NCBI RefSeq assembly: GCF_024204645.1 | Contig: NZ_CP100351.1 | Location: forward strand, 3,002,001-3,066,000 | DNA: 64,000 nt | Direction of reading: 5' to 3' | Source: Desulfomicrobium sp. ZS1 | GTDB taxonomy: Bacteria; Desulfobacterota; Desulfovibrionia; Desulfovibrionales; Desulfomicrobiaceae | Shown here: in pieces, positions 51,731 through 61,614 of the stretch | Layout of the letters: each line of letters starts with the position of its first letter | Position numbering within the stretch: position 1 is the stretch's first letter | Position numbers and translations under genes: made by a program | Notes under the pieces: generated by a model | The model's input: the letters and a program-made list of their open reading frames with translations, nothing else | Databases searched by the model: none | What the model was told of the DNA's origin: nothing

Positions 51731-52195
51731 TTAGAGACCGCAAGCTCCCTCAAGGTATTTGACCCTCAGGTTGCGCGTGACAAGCACGGGACAGGTCGCG
51801 CCTTCGAGCACGCGGGTGACCACGCTGCCCATGATCACGTTCTCAAGCACCGACAGGCCGCGCGAGCCAATGACGATGAGGTCGCAATCGAGCTCGTCCT
51901 GCACGTTCAGAATGACATAGTCAGGACGGCCGCTGCGTGCGATCAGTTCCACTTCCAGGCCGCAGGGCTCAAGCAGGTTCTTGTATTCCTCCAGCATCTC
52001 CATGGCCTTGGCATGGGCCCGCTCGCGCAGTTTCTCCGCCTTTTCGCCGCCGATGGTCATGTTGATGGGCTCCCAGACGTTGAGCAGATAAAGCTTGGCG
52101 CTGCGGGGGCTGACCAGATGCGCGGCATACTTGGCCGCATTCCTGGAAGAGTCCGAACCGTCGACAGGTATGAGTACACGTTCGATTTTGATCAT
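51731..52195 (-). CDS. UspA universal stress protein (copy 2)
   Basis: 154 aa, same length as copy 1 and nearly identical in the first 25 residues and in the VIGSRGLSVLENVIMG loop; differences cluster in the middle (EKLRERAHAKAMEMLEEY against the copy 1 version). It follows nhaD copy 2 after 43 bp. The pair is probably co-transcribed and ends at its own terminator. Confidence 0.92.
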   Translation of the reverse strand: MIKIERVLIPVDGSDSSRNAAKYAAHLVSPRSAKLYLLNVWEPINMTIGGEKAEKLRERAHAKAMEMLEEYKNLLEPCGLEVELIARSGRPDYVILNVQDELDCDLIVIGSRGLSVLENVIMGSVVTRVLEGATCPVLVTRNLRVKYLEGACGL

Positions 52196-52238
52196 AAAAG
52201 TATCTCCACAGGCGGCGATGCCGCCTTTTCGCTTTCGA

Positions 52239-53681
52239 TTAATGGAAAAAAAGGTAGTTCATCAATACGAAGCTGGGCACCAGGATGCCTGCGGACCAGG
52301 CCATGTAGCCGAAGAAGCTCGGCATCTTGATGCCGCCCGTTTCAGCGATGGATCGGACCATGAAGTTGGGAGCGTTGCCGATGTAGGTACATGCTCCGAA
52401 AAAGACCGCGCCTGCGGAAATGGCAAGCAGCGTGCCCACCTCCGTCATCAGACGCTGCGCATCGCCGCCGGCCGTGTTGAAAAACACGACATAGGTCGGG
52501 GCGTTGTCCAGGAAGGCGGACAGGGCTCCGGTCAGCCAGAAGTACATGGTGTGGTTGTCGAGCCCCTCGGCGGTCTTGACCATGGAAATGATGCCGTTCA
52601 AGGCGCCGTCCATGCCTGCGCGCAGGATGGAGATGGCCGGAATCATGGATATGAAGATACCGGAGAAGAGCTTGGCGACCTCGCGGATGGGCTCCCAGTC
52701 GAACTCGTTGCGACGGCGGATTTCCGGAGCCGTGATCTTCAGGCTGACGAAAGCCAGAGCCACCAGCAGCACGTCGCGCAGGATATTCTGCAGTTCCACA
52801 TGGACTTCGTAGATCGTGATCTCGAAGCCGGGCTTCCACATGCCGCTCATGAGCACGCCGCCGACCACGCCGGCCAGCAGGAGCAGATTGGCGGTGCCTT
52901 CCAGGCGCAGCTTGCCGTCCTGGCCCGCGTCTGGAGACTCGGGGCGGCCTTCCTTGTTGAAGAGCACCGTGTCGATGGCGAAATACAGCGTCAGCAAAAT
53001 CGCCGAAATGACCGCGAAGGGAATGAACATGTGCGTCGTGGTCCAAAAGAAGGACACGCCTTTCAAGAAGCCCAGGAACAGCGGCGGATCGCCCAAGGGG
53101 GTCAGGCTGCCGCCGATGTTGGCCACCAGGAAGATAAAAAACACGATGGTGTGCACCTTGTACTTACGGTGCGAGATGGCGCGCATGAGCGGGCGGATGA
53201 GCAGCATGGCCGCGCCCGTGGTGCCCATCCAGCTGGCCAGCAGCGTGCCGATGAGCAGGATGACCGTGTTGACCTGCGGCTTGCCCACCAAAGAGCCGCG
53301 CAGGCACACGCCGCCGGCGATGGTAAACAGGGAAAAAAGCAGGATGATGAAGGAGATGTACTCCAGAAACAGGACGTGCAGCACGTTGTAGACGGCAAGG
53401 CTGAACCCGTACACCAGGGCGTAGGGCACGATAAAGGCCGCGCCCCAGAAGGCGGCGACCTTGCCGTAATTGTGATGCCAGAAGCGGGGAACCGCCAGCG
53501 GCATGATGGCGATGGACAGGAGCAGGCCGGCAAAGGGCACAACCCACAGCACCCCCATCTGCTTGCCGATCTCATCTGCCGCATGGTGCAAACCGTCGGC
53601 GGCCCAGACTTCAGACGCCAAGCCAAGCCATCCCAGGCCAACGGCCGTCAAGCAAACAAACCACACAGAAATTTTCCGCAT
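52239..53681 (-). CDS. NhaD-type Na+/H+ antiporter (copy 2)
   Basis: 480 aa from ATG 53681, with AAGGAG placed as in copy 1; the ten extra residues of the open frame upstream are not needed. Same family motifs as copy 1, with long identical blocks in helices 4-7 and the GDPPLFLGFLKG segment, but a different second-half loop (NGIISMVKTAEGLDNHTM). Both are expected in the inner membrane. It lies 69 bp after bioA on the same strand, with no obvious terminator between. Confidence 0.9.
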   Translation of the reverse strand: MRKISVWFVCLTAVGLGWLGLASEVWAADGLHHAADEIGKQMGVLWVVPFAGLLLSIAIMPLAVPRFWHHNYGKVAAFWGAAFIVPYALVYGFSLAVYNVLHVLFLEYISFIILLFSLFTIAGGVCLRGSLVGKPQVNTVILLIGTLLASWMGTTGAAMLLIRPLMRAISHRKYKVHTIVFFIFLVANIGGSLTPLGDPPLFLGFLKGVSFFWTTTHMFIPFAVISAILLTLYFAIDTVLFNKEGRPESPDAGQDGKLRLEGTANLLLLAGVVGGVLMSGMWKPGFEITIYEVHVELQNILRDVLLVALAFVSLKITAPEIRRRNEFDWEPIREVAKLFSGIFISMIPAISILRAGMDGALNGIISMVKTAEGLDNHTMYFWLTGALSAFLDNAPTYVVFFNTAGGDAQRLMTEVGTLLAISAGAVFFGACTYIGNAPNFMVRSIAETGGIKMPSFFGYMAWSAGILVPSFVLMNYLFFH

Positions 53682-53750
53682 CCGATGTTCTCCTTCTTGG
53701 CCGCCACCCACTGCGACAGCCGGTCGTTTGTGGACGGGAGGAGGAAAACA

Positions 53751-55034
53751 TCAACTACAATGCCCTTCCACCACCCGAACCAAGGATTTGGTCAATACGG
53801 CCAGGTCCTGGTCTTCCATGATGTATGGAGGCATCACGTACACCAAACGGCCAAAGGGACGAACCCAGACGCCCTGATCTACAAAAGCGGTCTGAATTTC
53901 GGCCATTCGCACGGGTTCCCGGAGTTCCACCACACCGATGGCGCCGAGTACCCGTATGTCAATAACATATGTCAATTTCCGGCACGGTTCAAGCCCCTCG
54001 ACAAGAACGCGTCCGATCCTGGCCACTTGCGCAGCCCAATCATTTTTTTCCAATAATCCCAAGGAAGCCCTGGCTACGGCGCAGGCCAGCGGATTGCCCA
54101 TGAAGGTCGGCCCGTGCATGAACACGCCGGGCGAGCCTTCGCACACCCCTTCGGCCACGCGATCCGTGGCCAGGGTCGCGGCCAGGGTCATGTAGCCGCC
54201 GGTCAAGGCCTTGCCCAGGCACATGATGTCTGGACTCACCCCTGCGTGTTCGCAGGCGAAGAGCCGGCCCGTCCGGCCGAAGCCGGTGGCGATCTCGTCG
54301 GCGATGAGCAGCACGTCGAAGGCATCGCAGAGCTCTCGCACGCGTTTTAAGTACATGGGATGATAAAAGTACATGCCACCCGCGCCCTGCACCACGGGTT
54401 CCAGGATCACGGCCGCAATTTCATGGTGATGGCGTTCAAGCGCCTCGCGCATGGGGGTGATGTCGTTCTCGTCCCACTCGTCACCAAAGCGGCAGCCGGG
54501 CCTTGGCACGAAATGATGCCTGGACAGGACGCCTGAAAAGCTCTCGTGCATTCCGTTCACAGGGTCGCACACGCTCATGGCCGCAAACGTGTCGCCGTGG
54601 TAGCCGCCCCGGATGGTCAAAAGACGATTCTTTGTGCTCTGCCCCCTGCAAATCCAATACTGGAAGGCCATCTTGATGGCGACCTCCACAGCCACGGAAC
54701 CGGAATCGGCCAGAAAAACCTTGGTCAGGGGCGCGGGAGTGAGGTCCACCAACGTCCGGCACAACTCCACGGCCGGCTCATGGGTCAGGCCGCCGAACAT
54801 GACGTGGGCCATGCGGGAAAGCTGATCGGTGACGGCGGCGTTCAGGACCGGATGATTGTAGCCGTGGATGGCCGCCCACCAGGAGGCCATGCCATCGATG
54901 AGTTCCCGGCCATCGGCGAGCTTCAGGCGCACGCCATGCGCGGAAACCACCTCGCGCACGGGCAGGGGGTTGGTCGTCGAGGTGTAGGGATGCCAGATGT
55001 GCTGGCGGTCAAAATCCAGGATGTCGCGTGTCAT
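53751..55034 (-). CDS. bioA: Adenosylmethionine-8-amino-7-oxononanoate aminotransferase
   Basis: 427 aa, fold-type I PLP aminotransferase. BioA marks include HIWHPYTS at the N-terminus, [32 protein letters not shown], the aspartate in [14 protein letters not shown] and the PLP lysine in [11 protein letters not shown]. It makes 7,8-diaminopelargonate in biotin synthesis with SAM as amino donor. No other biotin gene is in the window. Divergent from queA. Confidence 0.93.
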   Translation of the reverse strand: MTRDILDFDRQHIWHPYTSTTNPLPVREVVSAHGVRLKLADGRELIDGMASWWAAIHGYNHPVLNAAVTDQLSRMAHVMFGGLTHEPAVELCRTLVDLTPAPLTKVFLADSGSVAVEVAIKMAFQYWICRGQSTKNRLLTIRGGYHGDTFAAMSVCDPVNGMHESFSGVLSRHHFVPRPGCRFGDEWDENDITPMREALERHHHEIAAVILEPVVQGAGGMYFYHPMYLKRVRELCDAFDVLLIADEIATGFGRTGRLFACEHAGVSPDIMCLGKALTGGYMTLAATLATDRVAEGVCEGSPGVFMHGPTFMGNPLACAVARASLGLLEKNDWAAQVARIGRVLVEGLEPCRKLTYVIDIRVLGAIGVVELREPVRMAEIQTAFVDQGVWVRPFGRLVYVMPPYIMEDQDLAVLTKSLVRVVEGHCS

Positions 55035-55116
55035 GGGTTCGCCGGTAGGGTTACTGTTCTGAAGAATTGCGCTTCGCCGAGGCTTGGGCTAGCAGCACGT
55101 GGACATGAGGACAAAC

Positions 55117-56202
55117 ATGACTGCTATTGACCCGGAATTCAATCTTCAATCGTACGATTTCGACCTGCCCGAGGCCCAGATCGCCCAGGACCCGACCGCA
55201 AAACGCGGCGCCTCGCGGCTGCTGGTGCTGGACCGGAAAAGCGGCGAGGTGCGCGACGCCATGTTCGCAGACATCCCAGGGCTTCTCCCCCCAGGCGCGC
55301 TGCTGGTCGTCAACAACACCAAGGTCCTGCCCGCCCGGCTCATCGGGCGCAAGGAGTCCGGCGGCAAGGTCGAATTCCTGCTGCTCACGCCCCTGGCGCT
55401 GATCGAGGCAAACACCGCAGCGGACGGCACGAAAACAGCCACGGCCGAAGGATTGCTCAAGGCATCGAAAGGCCCCAGACAAGGCGATCTGCTCCTTTTC
55501 CCGGGCATTGAACTGCGCGTGCTCGAAAAGGGCGAGTTCGGAAGGGCGCGGGTTACGCTGCGCTGGACCGGCGACCTGGCCGAACATTTCCTGAGCCAGG
55601 GGCACATCCCCCTGCCCCCCTACATCCACCGCGAGGACAAGAGCGAGGACCGCACCCGCTACCAGACCGTCTATTCGCGGGAAGACAAGCTCGGTTCCGT
55701 GGCCGCGCCCACGGCCGGGCTGCACTTCACGCCGCAGATCATGGACGCCCTGGCCGGGCGGGACATCGGTCTGGCCGAGGTCACCCTCTACGTCGGCTAT
55801 GGTACCTTCAGCCCGGTGCGCTGCGATGATATCCGCGAACACGTCATGCACGCAGAATATGCGGAAGTGCCTGAGGAAACAGCCCGCGCCATCGCCAAGG
55901 CCAAAAGCGAAGGCCGTCCCGTCGTCGCCGTAGGCACGACCACCTCCCGAACGCTGGAGAGCATGGCCTCGGTCCTGGGAGAAATCGGCCCGTTCAAAGG
56001 CTGGACCGACATCTTCATCCACCCCGGGTATGAGTTCAAGGTCGTGGATCAGCTCATCACCAACTTCCACTTGCCCCGCTCTTCCCTAATCATTATGGTC
56101 TGCACACTTGCGGGCAGGCAACAGATTATCGATGCCTACAACCATGCGGTAAAGCAGGGTTTTCGCTTTTTTTCCTACGGCGACGCCATGCTCATCCGCT
56201 GA
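55117..56202 (+). CDS. queA: tRNA ribosyltransferase-isomerase QueA
   Basis: 361 aa from ATG 55117, with GAGGA just before; GTG 55099 is in frame but less well placed. Motifs: YDFDLPEAQIAQDP, LVVNNTKVLPARL, SRLLVLDR, the loop TAGLHFTP and VGTTTSRTLES, with the C-terminal FRFFSYGDAMLI. It adds the SAM-derived ribosyl part to 7-aminomethyl-7-deazaguanine at position 34 of tRNA, making epoxyqueuosine. Standard length. Confidence 0.96.
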   Translation: MTAIDPEFNLQSYDFDLPEAQIAQDPTAKRGASRLLVLDRKSGEVRDAMFADIPGLLPPGALLVVNNTKVLPARLIGRKESGGKVEFLLLTPLALIEANTAADGTKTATAEGLLKASKGPRQGDLLLFPGIELRVLEKGEFGRARVTLRWTGDLAEHFLSQGHIPLPPYIHREDKSEDRTRYQTVYSREDKLGSVAAPTAGLHFTPQIMDALAGRDIGLAEVTLYVGYGTFSPVRCDDIREHVMHAEYAEVPEETARAIAKAKSEGRPVVAVGTTTSRTLESMASVLGEIGPFKGWTDIFIHPGYEFKVVDQLITNFHLPRSSLIIMVCTLAGRQQIIDAYNHAVKQGFRFFSYGDAMLIR

Positions 56203-56258
56203 TCCGCCTGACAAGAAGTCCTTTATTATCAACACTATCCCCCCCGTGGAGGTATTCC

Positions 56259-56498
56259 ATGCCAAGCAGAGTCGAGTTCCGGGAAGACCGCTGCAAGGGC
56301 TGCCTGCTCTGCACCGAAGTCTGCCCGACCGGCATCATCCAGCAATCGAGTCGATTCAATCAGAAGGGATACAAGGTGACCGAAATCGCCCCCGACATGA
56401 TGAGCGAGTGCAAGGGCTGCGCCTTTTGCGCCATGATGTGTCCGGATTATGCCATCAACGTCTACACGACGAAGCCGGCCAAAGGAGGAGGAAAATGA
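56259..56498 (+). CDS. Ferredoxin-type subunit of 2-oxoacid oxidoreductase
   Basis: 79 aa with two 4Fe-4S motifs: CKGCLLCTEVCPTG and CKGCAFCAMMCPDY. It is the delta-type subunit that passes electrons from the catalytic subunits to ferredoxin. The stop overlaps the alpha-subunit start by 4 bp. First gene of a four-gene operon. Confidence 0.92.
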   Translation: MPSRVEFREDRCKGCLLCTEVCPTGIIQQSSRFNQKGYKVTEIAPDMMSECKGCAFCAMMCPDYAINVYTTKPAKGGGK

Positions 56499-57556
56499 GC
56501 ACTCCCAAACGCATCTTCGTCAAAGGCAATGAAGCCATCTCCCGCGGCGCCCTGGCCGCGGGCATGAAATGCTTTTTCGGCTACCCCATCACGCCCCAGA
56601 ACGACATCCCCGAGTTCCTGTCCCAGGCCCTGCCCGACGCGGGCGGCCAGTTCGTACAGGCCGAGAGCGAAGTGGCCGCGGCCAACATGCTGCTCGGCGC
56701 GGCGGGTTGCGGCATCCGCGCCATGACCTCCTCGTCGAGTCCGGGCATGTCGCTGAAGCAGGAAGCCATCTCGTACATGGCCGGCAGCGAGCTCCCCGGC
56801 GTGCTGGTCAACGTCAGTCGCGGAGGCCCGGGCCTGGGCGACATCGGCCCTTCCCAGGGCGACTATTTCCAGTCCGTCAAGGGCGGCGGCCACGGCGACT
56901 ACAAGCTGCTGGTGCTGGCGCCGGGCACGGTGCAGGAAGCCTACGACCTGACCATCAAGGCCTTCGATCTGGCCTTCAAGTACCGCAACCCGGTTCTGGT
57001 CCTGGCCGACGCCATCATCGGCCAGATGAAGGAACCCGTGGTGCCGTGGGTTCCCGAGAATCTGGACCCGGACGAGGGCCAGGACTGGGGGCTGCAGGGC
57101 GCCACGAATCGCGGTCCGCGCCTTTTGAAATCGCTCTTCCTCGATGACGGAGCGCTGGCGGGACAGAATCAAAAGCTTCAGGCCAAATACCAGGCCATGC
57201 AGGCCGAAGTGGATCAGGAACTCTTCCTGACCGAGGACGCCGAGCTCATCGTCGTGGCCTTCGGCTCCATCGGCCGCATCGTCAAGAGCACGATCCGCAA
57301 GCTGCGCGCCCAGGGCCATAAAGTCGGTCTGGTGCGGCCCATCACGCTCTTCCCCTTCCCCTCGGAAGTGCTCCTGAACCTGGCCAAAGAGGGCAAGCGT
57401 TTCCTGACCATCGAGCACAACATGGGCCAGATGGTGGAAGACGTGCGCCTCTCTATCCGGACCGTGGCGGACTCGGCGTTCCATGGCCAGCTGCCCGGCA
57501 ACCTGCCCACGCCGGATGATTTCGAAGAACCCATTCTGAAGGCGCTGGAGGGATAA
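56495..57556 (+). CDS. 2-oxoacid:ferredoxin oxidoreductase alpha subunit
   Basis: 353 aa, preceded by AAAGGAGGAGG. Contains GNEAISRGALAAGMKCFFGYPITPQ (in parts), ASSSSPGMSLKQEA-like TSSSSPGMSLKQE, and RNPVLVLADAIIGQM typical of the pyrimidine-binding side of POR/KOR/VOR enzymes. With the beta and gamma subunits it oxidises a 2-oxoacid to the acyl-CoA and CO2. Whether the substrate is 2-oxoglutarate or a branched-chain oxoacid cannot be settled; this gene order is often named vor or kor. Confidence 0.9.
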   Translation: MSTPKRIFVKGNEAISRGALAAGMKCFFGYPITPQNDIPEFLSQALPDAGGQFVQAESEVAAANMLLGAAGCGIRAMTSSSSPGMSLKQEAISYMAGSELPGVLVNVSRGGPGLGDIGPSQGDYFQSVKGGGHGDYKLLVLAPGTVQEAYDLTIKAFDLAFKYRNPVLVLADAIIGQMKEPVVPWVPENLDPDEGQDWGLQGATNRGPRLLKSLFLDDGALAGQNQKLQAKYQAMQAEVDQELFLTEDAELIVVAFGSIGRIVKSTIRKLRAQGHKVGLVRPITLFPFPSEVLLNLAKEGKRFLTIEHNMGQMVEDVRLSIRTVADSAFHGQLPGNLPTPDDFEEPILKALEG

Positions 57557-57558
57557 GC

Positions 57559-58320
57559 ATGACCCAGGAAATTCGTGTCACCAACTATCCGGAAGTCCTG
57601 ACCGACCGGGCCTCGCATTACTGTCCGGGCTGCCACCACGGCACGGCCCACCGTCTGGTGGCCGAGGCCATCACGGATCTGGGTCTGGTCGACAAGACCA
57701 TCCTCGTCGGATCCATCGGCTGCTCGGTCTTCATTTACAACTACCTCTCCCTGGACGCCATCGAGTCACCCCACGGCCGCGCTCCGGCGGTGGCCACGGG
57801 CGTCAAGCGCGCGCGTCCCGACAAGATCGTTTTCACCTACCAGGGCGACGGCGATTTGGCCTCCATCGGCATGGCCGAGATCATGCACTGCGCCAACCGC
57901 GGCGAGAACATCACCACGATCTTCGTCAACAACACCGTCTACGGCATGACCGGCGGACAGATGGCTCCCACCACCCTGGTCGGCCAGAAGACCACTACCT
58001 GTCCCGGCGGACGTTGCCGCGAGAACGAGGGCATGCCCATCCGCATGACCGAGATCATCGCCTCTCTTGGCGGCGTGGCCTTTGCCGAGCGGGTCGCGGT
58101 CAACAACATCAAGAACATCAAGAAAGCCAGAAAGGCCGTGACCAAGGCTTTTGAGTACCAGACAAAAGAGGTCGGCTTCTCCTTTGTGGAGGTTCTGGCG
58201 ACCTGCCCGACCAACTGGCGTATGACCCCGCTGCAGGCCAACAAGCGCATTGAAACGGAAATGATCCCCTACTTCCCTCTGGGCAACTTCAAAGACGTGC
58301 TGGCAAAGGAGGAGAAATGA
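57559..58320 (+). CDS. 2-oxoacid:ferredoxin oxidoreductase beta (TPP) subunit
   Basis: 253 aa. Contains HYCPGCHHGTAHRL at the start, the TPP/Mg motif YQGDGDLASIG followed by NNTVYGMTGGQMAPTT, and VLATCPTNW near the end. It binds thiamine pyrophosphate and a 4Fe-4S cluster. It lies 2 bp after the alpha gene and overlaps the gamma gene by 4 bp. Confidence 0.93.
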   Translation: MTQEIRVTNYPEVLTDRASHYCPGCHHGTAHRLVAEAITDLGLVDKTILVGSIGCSVFIYNYLSLDAIESPHGRAPAVATGVKRARPDKIVFTYQGDGDLASIGMAEIMHCANRGENITTIFVNNTVYGMTGGQMAPTTLVGQKTTTCPGGRCRENEGMPIRMTEIIASLGGVAFAERVAVNNIKNIKKARKAVTKAFEYQTKEVGFSFVEVLATCPTNWRMTPLQANKRIETEMIPYFPLGNFKDVLAKEEK

Positions 58321-58880
58321 GCATTTACCAGGATGCAATCATCGCCGGGTTCGGCGGCCAGGGCGTCATGCTCATCGGCAATCTCCTGGCCTACGCGGGT
58401 ATGAACGCCGGGCTCAACGTGACCTACATCCCCGTCTATGGGCCTGAAATGCGCGGCGGCACGGCCAACTGCACCGTGGTGGTCTCCGATGACGTCATCG
58501 GCTCGCCCATCATCCGCTCGCCCGTGAGCCTCATCATCATGAACGGCCCGTCTCTGGACAAATTCCAGCCGCAGCTGCAGGACGGCGGAATCCTGATCCT
58601 GAACTCCTCGCTTATTGATCCGGCCCAGACCGACAAGAGCCGGGTCAAGGTCTATGCCGTGCCGGTCAACGAGATCGCCGACGGCCTCGGCAACACGCGC
58701 ATGGCCAACATGGTCGCCATCGGCGCCTACGTGCAGGCCACGGGCGTCATGCCGGTCAAGCAGGTGCAGGATAGCCTTGATTCGGTCATCTCCGCGCACT
58801 ACAGCCACATGATCCCCAAGAACGCGGCGGCCATCCAGGCCGGAGCTGATTACGTCATCGCCAACGGCCAATACGCCTGA
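58317..58880 (+). CDS. 2-oxoacid:ferredoxin oxidoreductase gamma subunit
   Basis: 187 aa, with GFGGQGVMLIGNLLAYA at the N-terminus and YGPEMRGGTANCTVVVS after it, the pattern of the gamma domain in POR/KOR/VOR enzymes that helps bind CoA. Last gene of the operon; a perfect terminator follows. Confidence 0.93.
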   Translation: MSIYQDAIIAGFGGQGVMLIGNLLAYAGMNAGLNVTYIPVYGPEMRGGTANCTVVVSDDVIGSPIIRSPVSLIIMNGPSLDKFQPQLQDGGILILNSSLIDPAQTDKSRVKVYAVPVNEIADGLGNTRMANMVAIGAYVQATGVMPVKQVQDSLDSVISAHYSHMIPKNAAAIQAGADYVIANGQYA

Positions 58881-58887
58881 CGATCCC

Positions 58888-58913
58888 CGGGGCCCGCGAG
58901 GGCCCCGTTTTTT
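58888..58913 (+). terminator. Rho-independent terminator of the oxidoreductase operon
   Basis: CGGGGCCC, a GCGA tetraloop and GGGCCCCG, followed by TTTTTT. Textbook intrinsic terminator 8 bp after the stop. Confidence 0.95.
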
Positions 58914-58952
58914 CCGCACCCATCCTTCACCTGAACCGTCCGAGGTGCGACC

Positions 58953-59765
58953 ATGCTTCTCTTAGGCATCATCGGCCACCCGCTCTCGCACACCTTGAGC
59001 CCCATCCTGCACAACTGGGGGTTCCGGGAAATGGGCATCAAGGCCTCCTACCACGTCTGGGACACCCCTCCCGAAAAACTCATCTCCTTCATGGCCGCCC
59101 TGCGCACTCTGCCCATCCACGGGGCCAGCGTGACCATCCCGCACAAGGAGACGGTCATACCCCTGGTCGACAAGCTGACGCAAAGCGCCCGCGACATCGG
59201 CGCCGTAAACACCCTCTATTGGCACGACAAGGTGCTGTGGGGCGACAACACGGATGTGACCGGGTTCATGGCACCGCTGCTGGAGCGAGGGACGCAGCCG
59301 GGCACGGTCCTGGTCCTGGGCGCAGGAGGGGCGGCCCGCGCGGCGGTCTGCGGCCTGCACAGCGCAGGATGGAAGGTGTTTCTTTCCGCGCGCACGGGAG
59401 GCCGGGCCGACCGCCTAGCCCAATCATTCCAGGCCGAGCATGTGCCCTGGGCCGACCGACACGAAGTACGGCCGCACCTGCTGGTCAACACCACTCCGCT
59501 TGGCATGTCCGGGCCCTTCCAGGCCCTCTCGCCCTGGAAATCGTCCCTGGCGGGCATCTCCCTGGTCTACGACCTAGTCTACAACCCCAAGGAAACCCAG
59601 TTACTGGCCCAGGCCCAGCGTGAAGGCGTGGAGATCATTCCCGGCCTGCCCATGTTCGTGCATCAGGGTCTGGCCCAATTCGAACGCTGGACCGGGCAGC
59701 GTTTTCCCCTGGCCCGCGCCATCTCCCTGCTGGAAGAGACACTGGCCAGCCGGGGCAAGGCATGA
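58953..59765 (+). CDS. aroE: Shikimate dehydrogenase
   Basis: 270 aa. Substrate-binding IGHPLSHTLSP, the catalytic Lys in VTIPHKETV, the Asp in GDNTDVTGF, and the NADP-binding VLGAGGAARAAVCGL are all present. It reduces 3-dehydroshikimate with NADPH in aromatic amino acid synthesis. The tag gene overlaps its stop by 4 bp. Confidence 0.95.
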   Translation: MLLLGIIGHPLSHTLSPILHNWGFREMGIKASYHVWDTPPEKLISFMAALRTLPIHGASVTIPHKETVIPLVDKLTQSARDIGAVNTLYWHDKVLWGDNTDVTGFMAPLLERGTQPGTVLVLGAGGAARAAVCGLHSAGWKVFLSARTGGRADRLAQSFQAEHVPWADRHEVRPHLLVNTTPLGMSGPFQALSPWKSSLAGISLVYDLVYNPKETQLLAQAQREGVEIIPGLPMFVHQGLAQFERWTGQRFPLARAISLLEETLASRGKA

Positions 59766-60325
59766 TCCGCTGTCCCTGGCTGGATCTCTCCAAGCCGGAC
59801 TATGTCCGCTACCACGACGAGGAATGGGGAGTCCCGGTCCACGACGACCGCGTTCTTTTCGAGTTCCTGATCCTCGAATCGGCGCAGGCCGGACTGTCCT
59901 GGTACACGGTGCTGCGCAAACGGGCGGGGTACCGGGCCGCCTTTGCCGAGTTCGATCCTATGGCGGTGGCGCGGTTCACTCCGCGTGACGTGGACCGCTT
60001 GCTGCTTGATCCCGGCATCATCCGCCACCGCCGCAAAATCGAAGCCACCATCGTCAACGCCCGGGCATTCCTTGCCGTGCAGGCCAGCCATGGCTCTTTT
60101 GATGCCTATCTGTGGAATTTTGTCGACGGCCAACAGGTCATGCATGATATCAAAAGCCTGAGCGAATACCCCATCACCATCCCCCAGTCCGAGGCCCTGG
60201 CCAAAGATCTCAAGCAACGCGGATTCGCATTCCTCGGGGCCACCACCTGCTATGCATTGATGCAGGCCGTTGGCATGGTCAACGACCACAGCCTGGACTG
60301 TTTCCGAAGACATGAAATTTCATAG
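59762..60325 (+). CDS. tag: DNA-3-methyladenine glycosylase I
   Basis: 187 aa. It has the Tag signature RCPWLDLSKPDYVRYHDEEW with Cys4 and His, LESAQAGLSWYTVLRKR, and a C-terminal NDHSLDCFRRH that gives the other zinc ligands. It removes 3-methyladenine from alkylated DNA. It is translationally coupled to aroE, an unrelated function. Confidence 0.94.
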   Translation: MIRCPWLDLSKPDYVRYHDEEWGVPVHDDRVLFEFLILESAQAGLSWYTVLRKRAGYRAAFAEFDPMAVARFTPRDVDRLLLDPGIIRHRRKIEATIVNARAFLAVQASHGSFDAYLWNFVDGQQVMHDIKSLSEYPITIPQSEALAKDLKQRGFAFLGATTCYALMQAVGMVNDHSLDCFRRHEIS

Positions 60326-60456
60326 CGCCGACACGCTTCCGCACTGCGAATTTTCATGCTGCGAAAAATATTGAACAATTAATTCTGGTATTTCAATATA
60401 TAACGCGCTAAACTTTATATTATTTCTTTTTCTCAATTCGGCCCAGGAGGATCAGC

Positions 60457-61614
60457 ATGAACTTCACCGATCTGCGTAAATTCGTCGCTCCGGAAACCAT
60501 TTTTGGAGTCGGCGCGGTGGACCTGGCCGGACAGTACGCAGGCAAATTCGGCATCAGCAAACCGCTTGTCGTCACCGATCCCGGCGTACTCGCCGCCGGT
60601 TGGGCCACAAGAGTCATGGAGAGCCTGGCCGCTTTTGACATCGAGGGCGTAATTTTTTCAGAAATCACCCCCAATCCAAAGGCCGCGGAAGTCATGGCCG
60701 GTGTCACGGCCTACGAAGCGGGCGAATGCGACGGCATCGTCGCCGTGGGCGGGGGCAGCCCCATGGACTGCGCCAAGGGCATCGGAATCGTCGTCTCCAA
60801 CGGCGGGCATATCCTGGACTACGAAGGCGTGGACAAGATCATCATCCCCATGCCGCCGCTCATCTGCATTCCGACCACGGCGGGCACTTCGGCCGACGTG
60901 TCCCAGTTCGCCATCATCAACGACACGGACCGCAAAACCAAAATCGCCATCATCAGCAAGACCATCATTCCCGACGTGGCCCTCATCGATCCACAGACCC
61001 TGATGACCAAAAGCCCGTATCTCATCGCCTGCACGGGCATGGACGCCTTGGCCCACGCCATCGAGGCCTTTGTCTCCAGCGCCCACTCACCCATGACCGA
61101 TGTGCACGCCCTGGAAGCCATCCGCCTGGTTCACGGCAATCTGCTGGAATCGTTCCTGCATCCCGAGGACATGGAGCTCAAGGCCAAAACCATGCTGGGC
61201 AGCATGCAGGCCGGGCTGGCCTTTTCCAACGCAAGCCTTGGAGCCGTGCATGCCTTGGCCCACAGCCTGGGCGGATACAAGGACCTGCCCCACGGCGAAT
61301 GCAACGCTCTGCTCCTGCCGCACGTGGTGGACTACAATTTTTCGGCCGCGCCCGACAGATTCCGGACCATCGCCGAAACCATGGGGCTTGATTCCCGTGG
61401 CATGAGCACCTCGGAAATACGCGCATGGCTCATCGAAGCCATGACAAGCCTGCGCAGTTCCCTGGGCATAAAGGATCGCCTAGCCTCCAAGGGCATTCGC
61501 GCAAGCGATATCCCCGTCCTTTCGGACAAGGCCATCCTTGACCCCTGTCTGGTCACCAACCCCAAATCCGCGAACAGACGCGACATTCAAGTCATTTATG
61601 AAGAAGCAACCTGA
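60457..61614 (+). CDS. Iron-containing (group III) alcohol dehydrogenase
   Basis: 385 aa. NAD-binding GGGSPMDCAKG near residue 100, metal ligands in TGMDALAHAIEAF and GAVHALAHSLGG-PHGECNA near 195-280. It interconverts an alcohol and an aldehyde with NAD(H); sulfate reducers often carry several for ethanol or diols. CAGGAGG precedes the start. The 130-bp upstream gap is AT-rich with possible promoter elements. The sensor kinase gene starts inside its 3' end. Confidence 0.92.
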   Translation: MNFTDLRKFVAPETIFGVGAVDLAGQYAGKFGISKPLVVTDPGVLAAGWATRVMESLAAFDIEGVIFSEITPNPKAAEVMAGVTAYEAGECDGIVAVGGGSPMDCAKGIGIVVSNGGHILDYEGVDKIIIPMPPLICIPTTAGTSADVSQFAIINDTDRKTKIAIISKTIIPDVALIDPQTLMTKSPYLIACTGMDALAHAIEAFVSSAHSPMTDVHALEAIRLVHGNLLESFLHPEDMELKAKTMLGSMQAGLAFSNASLGAVHALAHSLGGYKDLPHGECNALLLPHVVDYNFSAAPDRFRTIAETMGLDSRGMSTSEIRAWLIEAMTSLRSSLGIKDRLASKGIRASDIPVLSDKAILDPCLVTNPKSANRRDIQVIYEEAT

